This document shows positions 43,782 through 55,182 of a DNA stretch of 64,000 nucleotides, one piece after another. The DNA lies in assembly GCA_002110485.1 (NCBI GenBank), contig MOWL01000003.1, positions 372,001 through 436,000 of the forward strand, written 5' to 3'. The first letter of the stretch is position 1. Every line of letters begins with the position of its first letter. The stretch comes from Emergomyces orientalis. Lineage: Eukaryota; Ascomycota; Eurotiomycetes; Onygenales; Ajellomycetaceae. The translations under genes and the position numbers were made by a program. The notes beneath the pieces were generated by a model. That model was not told the DNA's origin, did not search any database, and saw nothing but the letters and a program-made list of their open reading frames with translations.

Positions 43782-45177
43782 TCACCCTTTATGACACCAT
43801 CGCGGCATCGCGGCTGTATTTCTCCACTCGCCCGAGAATCTCCTCCCTTTCAGATTCAAACACCAAAATTTAGCCTGCAGATAGAACTCGTGCCAGTTGA
43901 TTTTGCTCTCTTCAAGATCCTCTGCTTCCCATAACATTGGTATATCGTCGAACGGCAGTTTGCGGAACAGAATCTGTGGTAGTTGCCTGAAGACTCGTGA
44001 GGCTAGTCGCAATACCTCGGGATGAGTAATATGCTAGGATCATCTGTTGTATCTCATAAGCTGCATTCTCGAATAGGTCAGGCGAAGATACGCTTTTTGG
44101 GCCAGTGGCGATGTTGTATATGGGCAAATTTCGCACTCATCTGGCCCAAACCCAAATGTGGTCTCTAGGGGGAATAGGCCAAGAGTGTCAACGATGCTTT
44201 CCAAGCAACCTAGGCAGACAAGGGATGGCGATTGGATTTGCAACGACGTATTCACCCGCCGGGTCTATGATCGTAAGACTCATCCCGGCAATCTATCACT
44301 GCGAATCCGAAGGGAAATCCATCACATAATCTAATTTCGATGCCCTCCAGCTATGCTGGTGCGAAGTACGTTTTGTGGCTAGGTAAATAAAGAAATATAG
44401 AAAACCCATGTTGCTCAGCTACTGAAGCAAAAAGTACGAAAGCCTGAAATATATGCGACTTACGTCGCTCCACTAGCGCAGGCTATGAATATCAACGAAG
44501 CCAAAGCACCTGCGTGACAACCATTCAAAGATGATAAAGCAAGTAGGATGGAATGGCAGAGGGATATGCACATCTTCTGTGGGCTTTAAATATGCAATAC
44601 AAGATTAGTATATTTTCCCAACATCCAACATTATTTTCCATTTCTGGCCTGCTTATTATCGATGGAAGTTGTCATAAGGGAACTGGAAAATAGCCCCCCC
44701 AAATGCTATCACACGGCGAAACCTCTGCCACACCATGCCTGGGAGGATACACGTCGAATTCAACATCTCCCCGGGGGGCAACTCCAAGACCAACGAGGAA
44801 ATAGTTGCCCGGTGAGCTCAAAGTCTTGATCGTCTGGTTCAGGGGCCCAGCGTCCAGCCCGGCGATTTTCTTGTTGTACACTGTAGAGCTCGACAGCCTT
44901 CTATCTCTTCTAGAGATATTGGATACCCCGAGCAACCCGCTGTGCCCACGCATCCGGGCCCTGCGATATGTTCAAACACATCGAAATCTTCGTGACGTTT
45001 GAAAAACTGACAACCTGACGATTCCCCGCAGCAATCAACAAGTTTTTGCTCAATTTCCACCGTGAGGTAACCGAGTCTCCTGCAGCCCCAACCTGCTTCC
45101 GGGGGCCTCATATATATATAGCGATCGATTGCGAAAGTCACGCCGCAGAGTGAACAATATACTTCTCTATTTAACAT
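43782..45177 (-). pseudogene. F-box protein relic
   Basis: On the minus strand a fungal F-box protein can be followed in broken frames. The 5' part (45177-44839) starts MLNREVYCSLCGVTFAIDR, like the N-terminus of the large ascomycete F-box families. The frame then shifts near 44840 to continue NYFLVGLGVAPRGDVEFDVY and IWGGYFPV. Further on are LAQKAYLRL, then AAYEIQQMILAYYSSR (F-box-like), a second frame change, and LRLASRVFRQLPQILFRKLP. NWHEFYLQAK, near the end, resembles the C-terminal region of these proteins. Stops and frame changes separate the pieces. F-box proteins recruit substrates to SCF ubiquitin ligases; this copy is dead. Exact borders and family are uncertain, and the reading rests on general resemblance. 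Confidence 0.5.
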
Positions 45178-46124
45178 GTCCGCCTGGGCTGCGCTACACC
45201 ATAATCAACATGCAAAGTGATAAAACGTGTTGGGCTTGCAGGAAACAGGTAGAGCGTTCGATGCTCAACTTCTTTGACGTTACTTTTGGCTGCTGGCTGC
45301 TGGCTTGGCCCTTGATATCGCTATCGTCACTAATTTTGTCGTTGCCGTTACCTACTAAGGAACCTTTAGACTAGCCTATGGAGGAGTGAGCCTTGCGTCC
45401 ATCAGTGTGCAGGTTCCAGATTACTTACCTGTAGATAATTTTTGAATCACTACCTACCTAGTTACTACGGACTTCAGCCCTTCAAATTTTGATTCAGCTG
45501 AAGAGAATAAAATGCCGTCGATGAGCGGCGTTAAGTAAATGTGTAAACACGGCAATGAAAGGGTATGTGAAAGAAAGCCTCAATGCCCCCGCCCTACAAC
45601 GCAAACACGGATCAGACCAACAGTCGAATCTTGTATCCAAGCCATATTTGCTCCAAGTTAATTTGGGAGTCCACAGTGTCCTGTATGTACACCCTTTTGA
45701 GGAATGTTTGCTCAATGATGAGAAATTGCGAAACCACCCAAGACCCAGTGTGGTGGTGATTATCATTTAGTGCATGGTTGGTTGACACCGATGACTGATA
45801 AATGGGCTGCATGGATCTTCCCACCTCAAATTTGGAAAATTGGCAGCAAAAGGCAATATTTGTTTGTCAAATGGTATATCGAATGACATCGTATGTGTCA
45901 GAAGGCGTTTTCCGTCCAAATATGCGCTGTGATTGTAATTGACACCAGCAGCTACATGCAGGAGCTCCAGATGTTGCATACCACGAGTTTGTGTGAGGTG
46001 TGATACCTATATGAATCGAGTCCTCCCCACACGGGCAGCTGGAGTAACCATGTCTTTAAGATATTGTTTACCCGAATAATTTGAAAGGAACAATTGGACA
46101 TTTATTTGCCTCATATACTGCAAA
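45178..46124. promoter_or_regulatory. Upstream region of the NRPS-like gene
   Basis: This 947-bp stretch has no recognisable gene. Short open frames on both strands (45494-45979) lack known domains. It presumably contains the promoter of the reductase gene. Confidence 0.45.
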
Positions 46125-49100
46125 ATGGGATCCGCCAAGGTTGAAATACGCACTCTATCAACTGATGTTGATCATCTCAAGGAAAACAATCCGAACCAGC
46201 TATTTTGCATCCATCCCGTTTCGCCCGACATCTCCCAAGGATGGCGAAAAGTTACAATGAAAGCCTTGTCTGGCGCAACGGATTTCCTAGCGAGTTGGAT
46301 TGAAGAAAATGTGGCTCCCAGTTCAAAACATGAGACGCTGGCTTATATGGGAGCGAACGATATACGCTACGCTGCCTTTATCCTTGCATGTACCAAGGTC
46401 GGGCACGTTGTAAGTACGCCGTTCCCTAAATACATGTTGACAGAAACTGCGCTAACAAATATGGGCAAAAAAATAGCCGTTGCTTCTCTCCCCTCGGAAT
46501 TCGTTAGAGGCGTCACGCCATGTTCTCGAAAGGAGTGGATGTTCGAAGTTCGTTTATAGCGTGGAACGTGAGAGGCAAGTCAACGAACTGCGCAAAGCAG
46601 ATTCCAATATCCAGGCCTGGACTGTTCCAGACCTCTGGGTCGTTTTCAACAATGAGGAAGTCTCGCCGTACGCGGCGAAGGAGAAGCAGTCCGAAGGGGC
46701 GGAGGACGAGGTTACTGCCATAATTCATAGTTCTGGGACTACAGGTATGTTAGAAAATTGCAGAATTCGTGGCTGGCTAGTAATTCCAATGTTAAAAACA
46801 CATAGGTTTGCCAAAGCTAGTACCACTTACGCATGGATACGTCGCCGCACAGAAAAGGATCCAAGCTCTGCCATTACCGCCTGGGCGAGCTAGCAGTCTT
46901 TTCAGTGTCTGCGAACACGGAAAACTAGTTTTTGTAATGAGCCCGTTCTTTCACTTCATGGGCTTGCTTACATTGATTGCTTCAATTTCTGGCGGTACAC
47001 CGTTCGTACTAAGCCCGGAAAAGCCGATGACGGCTGAATTACTAGCCGCAGTCGTGCGCGAGACGGAAGCCACCTCAGCAAGTCTTCCCCCATCGGCTAT
47101 AGAAGAGCTCTTTACCTCCCAGCTAGGTCGAGAAACATTATCCAAGTTTCATTTCGTCGCCTACGGAGGAGCACCGCTGTCACCAGACACTGGTGACAAG
47201 CTTTGCAAATTAACTCATGTGCAGACAGTGCTTGGGTCGAGCGAAAGTGGCTTGATTGCATCTCTGAAGGCGGAAGAGCGTGAAGATTGGGGATATTTCG
47301 AATGGAATCCTGTCTACATGGTTGACATGCAAACCCAAGGAGACGGCACCTTCGAGTTAGTTATTCCCCGGCAAGCAAGTAGGCACTTCCACGGCATTTT
47401 TCACACATACCCGGATATCCAAGAATACCGCACTGGTGATCTTTTTACTCCCCATGCACAGAAGCCAGGGCTTTGGAAATACGTTGGCCGTGGAGATGAT
47501 GTTATTGTTCTCACTAACGGAGAGAAATTTAACCCGACATCAATGGAAATGATTATCCAGGGACACCCTTTGGTCTCCAAGGCTGTTGTCATAGGCCAAG
47601 GGCGGTTCCAAGCATCTCTCCTCTGTGAGCTAGATTGGAACGATTGGAAAGGAGATGAAAGTGAATTCATCGAAGAAATTTGGCCAACGGTGCAGAGGGC
47701 GAACGAGGGTGCTCCAGGACACGCTCGTCTGATGAAATCAAAAATTGGCCTCTCGTCGCCTTCAAAACCTTTCAAAACCACGCCGAAAGGGACTGTTCAA
47801 CGACGAATGGTCACTGCAGACTATAGCGATGAAATTGAAGCGTTGTATTCCAAGTCCGATAACGAAGTTGTTATTAATATCCCCAAAGATGCCACCGCAA
47901 AGGAAATCGTCGTGCACGTGAAAGATGTAGTTTCAAATCTCCTTCCGTCGCAGGAGATCGGCGACCATAGCGATATATTTTCTTTGGGCCTTGATTCGCT
48001 CCAGTCATTGCAGCTTGGTCAGGCCTTAGAAGGTGCAGTTAGAGCTATTCGCCCACAGTTGAGTAAAGACGCATTCTCCAGCAGGCAAATATATTCCCAC
48101 CCTTCTGTGTCCGCCCTTTCACACTACATGTACGACCTCATTCAGGGGAAGACCATGACAGCTGAAGCCGGAGCCAGGGTGCAGGACGATAACGCACGCT
48201 CCGCCAAGCTTCTGGCGCTTGTAGAGAAATACACCGCTGGGTTAGTCGAGAAGCATTCTGTCATTCTCACAGGCTCGACCGGATCGCTCGGTAGCTACTT
48301 GCTTCATGAACTCCTCCTCGATCGTTCGGTTGCCAAGGTATACTGTTTGAACCGTTCAGAAGATGCAGCAGCCAGGCAGACCCAGAGTTTCCAGGAGAAA
48401 GGGTTGTCATCCCTTAACGCTTTCGCCTCCAGAGTTAAATTTATCCATGCAAAGTTTGGAGATGAGCACCTCGGGCTTGCTAGTGATGTCTATGACGAGC
48501 TGCTTCAATCTGTCGATACAATAATTCACAATGCTTGGAAGGTAAATTTCAACCACCAAGTGGAAGCATTCGAACAACCGCACCTCGAAGGAGTTCGTCG
48601 ACTTGTCGACTTTAGCATTGCCAGCACTCATCGCGCCCATATTCACTTTATATCCTCAATTTCAACCGTTGAAGGGTGGAATACCACAAAACGTGGTCAA
48701 CTTATTCCAGAAGAGATATTTGAAGATGTCGATGTCGTGATGTGTACCGGATATGGAGAATCCAAACATGTTGGAGAACGAATTTGTGCCTTTGCTTCTT
48801 CCTATTGCGACATCCCAACAACCATTCATCGGGTTGGTCAGATCGGCGGCCCAACAACAGAAAAGGGAATGTGGAACAAGCAGGAATGGTTTCCATCCCT
48901 GGTTGCAACATCGAAAACTATAAAGCAGCTTCCATCATCCCTTGGGGCCATAACAGTGGACTGGATTCCTGTGGTGCGTTTCATGAAATCCCTATGCTGC
49001 TTTTGATCCAACTTGTGTCGCTTCGTTAGTAGTTAATAGATGCTCACTTTATTGATAAGTTTGCTGAATTTGTTTAATATAGGACACAATCTCACGGATA

Positions 49101-49484
49101 ATCATCGATATCCTCCGATCAAGAAGAAAAACGGAAGAGGAAATCCGCTGCGCTGCCTTCCATCTCGTTAACCCAAGTCCCGCCGCGTGGGAATCCTTGA
49201 TCCCAGCTATCGAGAAACATTTCCCCGTCGAGATCGTCGACCCGCGAAAGTGGATTGCTAGCTTGGACGCGATCACAAACCCAAACCAAAGCGATCTACA
49301 GGATAAGCCTGCATTGAAGATTCTTGACTTCTTTCGCGGCGCTTTTACTGGGGAAGCCGAACACTCTGGCAAGCCGGCGGTGCTAGACACTCAAAGAACA
49401 CAGGCGGCAAGCATGACGATGCAGCAGCTTAAGTCAATTGATCACGACATTTTGAACACCTGGATGTTGCAATGGCGATTCTGA
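46125..49484 (+). CDS. NRPS-like A-T-R carboxylic acid reductase
   Basis: Four exons: 46125-46409, 46477-46744, 46806-48973 and 49083-49484, giving 1040 aa. The adenylation domain (about 1-560) has IIHSSGTTGLPKLVPLTH, YRTGDLF and GRGDDVIVLTNGEKFNPT. The carrier domain (about 590-675) has FSLGLDSLQSL with the phosphopantetheine Ser. The reductase domain (about 700-1040) has ILTGSTGSLGSYLL for NADPH and GYGESKHVGER with the Tyr/Lys pair. There is no condensation domain. Such enzymes activate a carboxylic acid as the adenylate, load it as a thioester and release the aldehyde. Length and order match fungal aryl or alkyl acid reductases, not Lys2 (about 1400 aa). The substrate is unknown. It lies 3.8 kb from an ALDH gene in a region otherwise holding relics. 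Confidence 0.93.
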
Positions 49485-50398
49485 AATGAGTTGCAGAAGT
49501 TGGAGAACGAGGGGATGCCATCACCGCTTAGCATATGATATTACTTACTATTGTCAACTCTTATAAAGGTGCCGCCGATGGAATGACTGCTGGAGGGGTA
49601 TTCCCCGTCTTTAATTGGACCTTAGGCAGCATTTATGGAAACCAGTTAGTTTTATAGGATAAATTGAGCATTGTTTTCTTCCAAGGGTGAGCGAGCGTAG
49701 AGTGGGTAAGCTAGGTCAAGTGTCGCCTCATATATCGGAAGAATAATACCCCCCAACCATGTTAAATTCATGATCTTTTTGATCACCGAAGTTCATTGGC
49801 ACCTAGAAGAAATCATTCCCGAATATCTGGTGGTTACGTTTTCACATAATCCTGTAGCAAATGGAGCGTCATAGGCGTTACATTTTGGCTCGACATATCA
49901 TTAAAACTGCATATCCGCTGTTTTTGAGCGCCTCAACAGGGTTGAGAAGGAGTTCGACACGTGGATAGCTCCGAGTCATCCATTGTATGCTGTTGGTGGA
50001 GGAAGTGTTTTTGAGTTTCGCTGTCGAAGGCGCAAGAAAAGGGAAGGTTTGGAGCTGACTGAGCGACCGACCCGGCGAATCAAAGCTCCGGCGAGCGTCT
50101 AGTTACCTATGTGGCCAGAAATAGGCCCAGCAAGCTGTCTGTCTCGCGCACATTGTCGCAACATAAATACTACTCCGTACAGAGTACAACGATTTTGGAA
50201 AGCATTCTCGACTTTCCCATGACTACTGTTGATTTCACTTCCTCAGCGGCATGAGTCGCAATGATAGGCACTCTTAAAATCATTGCTTCGTGACTGCAGG
50301 CATGATGAAGCGACCCTGGAGGTGGCATATACTGCCAATAGCTCTGTGTTAGTCGCCCTCTTCCTCTCGCCACGTATTCCTTTGTCACAAAGAGTATT
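49485..50398. other. Intergenic, NRPS-like gene 3' end / hrd3 promoter
   Basis: This 914-bp stretch contains a TACTCCGTAC motif at 50171-50180, followed by AGAGTAC. No gene was recognised. Confidence 0.45.
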
Positions 50399-53267
50399 AT
50401 GATGCTGATATGCCTATGCCATTTTTTAGTATTGCTACAGGTATTGGCTATACAGCTTCAAGATAAAGGTGAAGTAACTTCAGCGACTACAGATATTAGT
50501 AGCACATCTCGCTCGCCCGAAACCACGCTTCCAGGTGGCCTTGGGCCAAGAGCTGGACGGAGGAAGCAAAATGCGGAGACTAGTGGTGAGTTTACATTCT
50601 ACCTGGAAGAACATATGAGAAGCTGAACAGGCTAATGACATCTCGCCTTTATATTTTTTACCTTAGGCCAGCCAGCCGTTGATACAGCACGAGACATTCT
50701 CCGCACTCTGAAAGTGCCAGTCAAAAAGCGTGACCGGCCTTCAGGGTTCTTTGGATATGCGATATACTATGCGAGAGAGGCGTTTTATTTTTTATTTATG
50801 AACCACCCATCCATAGACATCAACACACAACCCGCAGGAGCGACGGATAAGCTACCCACTCAGCTGAAGCAGGCAGTATCGCTGCTTCAAGATGCCGCGA
50901 CCCAAGACAACCCGGATGCGATATTTCTTCTAGCGGAAATGAACTTTTACGGGAATTTTACGCATCCACGGAACTATTCCCGGGCATTTGAGTTGTATAA
51001 ATCACTTGCGGCACTGGAAGGCAATAGCACCGCGCAGTACATGGTTGGGTTTATGTATGCGACTGGGATGGGAGGGGCGGTTGAACGAAACCAGGGGCAG
51101 GCGTTATTATATCATACGTTTGCGGCTATGGGAGGGAACATAAGATCTCAAATGACCGTGGCGTTTCGCCGGTATCTTGGTATCGGAACACCCCGCAATT
51201 GCGACCAAGCGGCGTTCTACTACAAACAGGTAGCCGACCAGGCAATGGCTTACTACAGGTCAGGTCCACCCGGTGGTCAAATTCTTGCTAGAGAGTCATA
51301 TCGCTGGGCTGATGACGAAGGTGGTGTGTATGGTGAGGGCGCAAGCGTCTCAAGCTCTGGTCCAAATGCGAATAGAGATGGCCACAATTCAAATTCCGAT
51401 TCAAACATTGAGGATGTGTTAGAATATTTGGATCTCTTATCGAAAAAAGGTGATGTGAAAGCGACGTTCACCTTGGGGAAGATGTATTACGACGATTCAA
51501 GAAACTTGAAGAGAAATGTGAGGAAAGCCATGAGATATTTTGGAATGGTAGCGAAGAAATACTGGACAAACGACGGCAAAATTATCTCCAGCCATCCCGC
51601 AGGGATTGAAAAGACCGCTGCCAAAGCGGCGGCGCATATTGGACTTATGTTCTTGCGTGGGGAGGGGGTTGACCAAAGTTTCCCGAAGGCAATGACTTGG
51701 TTCCAGCGAGGCAGGGCGCTTGGAGATCCGATGTGTCAGCATTACATAGGCTTGATGTATCTGTATGGATATGGTGTACCTCATGATGTTCTGAATGCCG
51801 CGTCTTATTTCAAGGCTGCAGCGGAGCAAGATTTTCCTCCTTCTGAAACGAGGCTTGGGGCCCTATTTCTTGATCAAGGCGATGTAGCCACAGCAACTAG
51901 ATACTTTGAGCTAGCCGCTCGATATCGTTGGATCGAAGCGTTCTACTATCTTGCTGAAATCGCTGAGCAAGGCATAGGAAAAGAACGTCACTGTGGCATG
52001 GCGACAGCGTACTACAAGATGGTGGCTGAAGAGGCCGAGGTTATACATTCCTCGTTCCACGAGGCCAATACAGCGTATGAAAATGGCGATAAGGAAACCG
52101 CATTAGTTGCTTCAATGATGGCAGCAGAGCAAGGTTACGAGATTGCTCAGACAAATGTGGCGTACTTACTGGATGAGCAGCGATCAGTTCTCCCGCTTGA
52201 TTCTATCCTGCCCCGATCCAGGAATCGCCGGCCATCTTTACTCCGAAATGCTGCTTTAGCGCTTATATACTGGACCCGTTCTGCGAGGCAAGCAAACATT
52301 GATTCCCTTGTGAAAATGGGCGATTACTATTTCCATGGCTATGGCGCGCCACCAGACCTCGACAAAGCCTTTACCTGCTACCATTCAGCTGCGGAGGGCT
52401 ATCACAGTGCCCAGGCGTTTTGGAATCTGGGCTGGATGCACGAAAATGGTTATGCCACCGAACAGGATTTCCATATGGCGAAAAGATTTTACGATCTGGC
52501 CCTTGAAACGAACGATGAAGCTTATTTGCCCGTCAAGCTTAGCCTAATCAAGTTACGGATAAGGAGTTTCTGGAATCGAATTACCCATGGGAAGGCTAAT
52601 CCCATCCGACCAGAACCAGGTGAGTTGAAGTTTACTACTTTTCGTCCCCCGTTTATCCTATGCAGGTACACCTTGGCCGAATTATTTGGCCACAGGCGAA
52701 CTGCCTGTGAGTCTCCCTCTCCGCTTCCGTTTCACACTAACGAAACTATGTCACCGTCTAGACGCAAAACCCCACCGATCATTGAAAGAATGGATTAAAG
52801 CATTCAACACTTACGGCGAAGAGGACGATGAAGATCTCAATCAACACCAGTTGAAACACAAATCTGATCCCGATGCTCCAGATAACATCCTCTCCGAAGA
52901 TGGCGCCGCGGCAGACAATAGGGGAGAGACTGCCAGACGTAACCAAGACAGTGCCTACTATGACGAGTTCGACCTCGATATTGATGATGATATTTTGGAT
53001 AGCCTTGTCATCCTCGCATTGGCAGCGACTTTGATTGTTCTCGTGTATGTGCGGCAGCGAAGAGGGCTCCGAGGCATTGGCAACGGCGATGGCAATGCGG
53101 GGGATGGTGGGGTTGGAGCCGGAAATGGAGCAGAGCAGCCCGCAAATAATCCCGCGGGCCCAGGTGGCGCAGCTGCTGGGGCACAGAGACAAGAGGATAG
53201 AGGGTTTTTCCCCCAACCTGGCGATCCTGACTTCGCGGCTTGGGTTGCTGGTGGAGTTGGTCATTAG
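50399..53267 (+). CDS. hrd3: Hrd3/Sel1-type ERAD ligase subunit
   Basis: Three exons: 50399-50585, 50667-52619 and 52762-53267, giving 881 aa. A signal peptide is visible (MMLICLCHFLVLLQVLAIQ). Sel1-like repeats of about 36-40 residues fill the lumenal part, for example AQYMVGFMYATGMGG, AAHIGLMFLRGEGV, CQHYIGLMYLYGYGV and AFWNLGWMHENGYA. A C-terminal membrane span (LDSLVILALAATLIVLVYVR) is followed by a Gly/Ala/Asn-rich cytosolic tail. Hrd3 (human SEL1L) holds the Hrd1 ubiquitin ligase in the ER membrane and passes misfolded glycoproteins to it. The last intron is 142 nt. I chose it because it alone gives PEPDAKPHRSLKEWI in phase and has a CTAAC branch; internal GT and AG sites allow other combinations. 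The first Met at 50399 precedes another at 50402. Confidence 0.93.
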
Positions 53268-53618
53268 CTGAAGGAATTAAGCGAAACGGCCGTTGTCCTT
53301 TGTATCCCGATGGTTCTACGTAATTGATCTACATGAACGGTTCATTTTATTTGTTATTAACTGTTATTACTTGTATTATGTATGAAACAGTATGATGTCA
53401 CCGTATCACGTGGTTTCGCGAGAAGCTTTTATCTTATCAGAGCTCAAGGCACCCTCTGGATCCAAGACAACGTCCCATAGCCTGACAATGCACTCGAATT
53501 GCTGCGCCTATGCAGCAACAACGTTCGCCAAATAGGCCCTAGATACTCAAAGCTTAAATGGTGCTGTCACAACAAGTATTTTCAAGGATTGGGCGGTTGC
53601 CCGCTTTGAAAAGTAGAT
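53268..53618. other. Intergenic, hrd3 3' end / sfr1 promoter
   Basis: This 351-bp spacer lies between tandem genes, with AT-rich DNA after the HRD3 stop. Nothing recognised. Confidence 0.45.
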
Positions 53619-54560
53619 ATGTCTCATCAAGCCGCCAAACGCCGTCGAATTGACCAAGCGACATCCACGCTTTCCAAGCCCTTCAAATCCCCGCTCCGCA
53701 AACAAGTCCAAAACACATCTGCAGACAATTACGACGAGAAATCAGACACGGTGCGGAAATCAGAAGCTCCAATTAATAGTGCTTCAAATATTACAAGTGT
53801 TTCCACCAGCAGTACATATACACCGCGCAACTTCAACAACCCATGCACTCCTTCCGCAGCCACAGAGAGGTCCACCATAATATCACCAGCCCCGCCACCG
53901 ACCACCACCAATACCATGCCATCAGTACCGTCACCCAGCGCACCCCCCGAGCTCATTGCTCTTCAAAAACAACACTCCACCCTAACAACGCGCCTCGCAA
54001 ACCTGCGCATGGACCTGGAGACCGTTACCCAGGCGCTGAAAGTCGAACAGTCGGGCCAGGATGCGGAGCTTGGGCTATTGATTGCCAAGTGGAAGGCGGC
54101 GAGTCGGGAGGCTGCAGAGGAACTGTTTGTTGGCGCTGAGGAGAGGGTGAAAAGGATGGGTGGTGTTAAGGGGTGGAGGGAGAATGCAAAACAGGCGCAG
54201 GGAAATAGGGCGAGGTGGGATGATGATGAACGTGGTGTTGGGAACGAGTTGGAGAGTGAGGAGGGGGGGGAGGCTGGCAGGAGGAAGGTGGAGATGGAAG
54301 GGGAGATTGAGGGGTTGGAGAGCATGGTGGATAGGAAAGATGCAGATGAAGGCAAAGATGAGGAAGCCGATGAGGACGAGGTTTGCATGTTCTTTTTCTC
54401 TTTGTGTGAATTTTTTTTCGTCTTCTCTCTTTTTTTCTTTTTCTTTTCCATTCGACTGACATTTTCCCCGCAGAGTTTTACGATGGACATGATGCTCAAT
54501 AGCCTCAGTATTGAACTTGATGTTATCGGATTCGATAAAGATACCCAACAATGGATTTGA
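53619..54560 (+). CDS. sfr1: Sfr1/Mei5-like recombination factor
   Basis: Two exons: 53619-54380 and 54474-54560, giving 282 aa. Near the N-terminus is SKPFKSPLRK, the short basic motif seen in Sfr1/Mei5 proteins, inside a disordered Ser/Thr/Pro-rich region. A coiled coil follows (about 113-165, LIALQKQHSTLTTRLANLRMDL), then a Glu/Lys-rich stretch. The last exon encodes FTMDMMLNSLSIELDVIGFD, a conserved fungal ending. Sfr1 pairs with Swi5 to help Rad51 and Dmc1 filaments in homologous recombination in the nucleus. The intron is 93 nt, a multiple of three without an in-frame stop, so a retained form would simply gain 31 mostly hydrophobic residues. The family call is good but relies on few motifs. 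Confidence 0.8.
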   Translation: MSHQAAKRRRIDQATSTLSKPFKSPLRKQVQNTSADNYDEKSDTVRKSEAPINSASNITSVSTSSTYTPRNFNNPCTPSAATERSTIISPAPPPTTTNTMPSVPSPSAPPELIALQKQHSTLTTRLANLRMDLETVTQALKVEQSGQDAELGLLIAKWKAASREAAEELFVGAEERVKRMGGVKGWRENAKQAQGNRARWDDDERGVGNELESEEGGEAGRRKVEMEGEIEGLESMVDRKDADEGKDEEADEDEVCMFFFSLCEFFFVFSLFFFFFSIRLTFSPQSFTMDMMLNSLSIELDVIGFDKDTQQWI

Positions 54561-55182
54561 GACCGGCTATGGGGCTTGTATCGGGAAATCGAATATAAAA
54601 CAAAGAGTTACCGACTCCTAATGATCTACAACGGCTCGATTCCGTTCTGCGCTGAGTTAGTAACAACATGGAAACATTTTCTCCCTTGCCATGTATGAAA
54701 GTGCAAGGCGATTCATTTAATTGCTAACTAAATGAAGATAGCAGACCTATAACGTTAGACCGTAATGGGTTATTTATATGCAGTACCACTACAACGACCC
54801 ATTATTCATTAGGGTTCCGATCTGCTATGGAGGAGCCATTATATAGACGACCAAGCTTCTGTTTTCGACCGCATGTTTCGGCCCTCAGAGTAGAGAAGAC
54901 TCAAGTAATTCGTATTACATTATAGATATTCCATTAAATTTCTTGCCGTTATTAATCTTTTAGCACTATATCACCATAATTCAAATTCCATCCAAACCTT
55001 CCCTAGCCGTTTTTTCAGGGGATGAAAGGGGAGCAGTCTCTAAACCAGCAGAATCTGCAAGCTAAATCACCAACCCTCTTCTCGTTACATATATGTAAAA
55101 ATCAATGGCCCCCGTGAACCATTGAGTAGAGCAAATATGTCAAAGCTTGTTTCCTTCACTCGTCCCCACTCAATAAGCTAGA
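54561..55182. other. Intergenic, sfr1 3' side
   Basis: This 622-bp AT-rich stretch lies between SFR1 and the glucosidase relic. No gene or repeat was recognised. Confidence 0.45.

Noticed and set aside
45494..45979. Minus-strand frames upstream of the NRPS-like gene
   Set aside because: Short, overlapping in two frames and without any recognisable motif.
46125..49484. Alpha-aminoadipate reductase (Lys2)
   Set aside because: Lys2 is about 1400 residues with a longer N-terminal part; this protein is 1040 residues with the shorter A-T-R plan.
54075..54551. Open frames opposite SFR1
   Set aside because: Antisense to conserved SFR1 exons and an intron; low-complexity translation.
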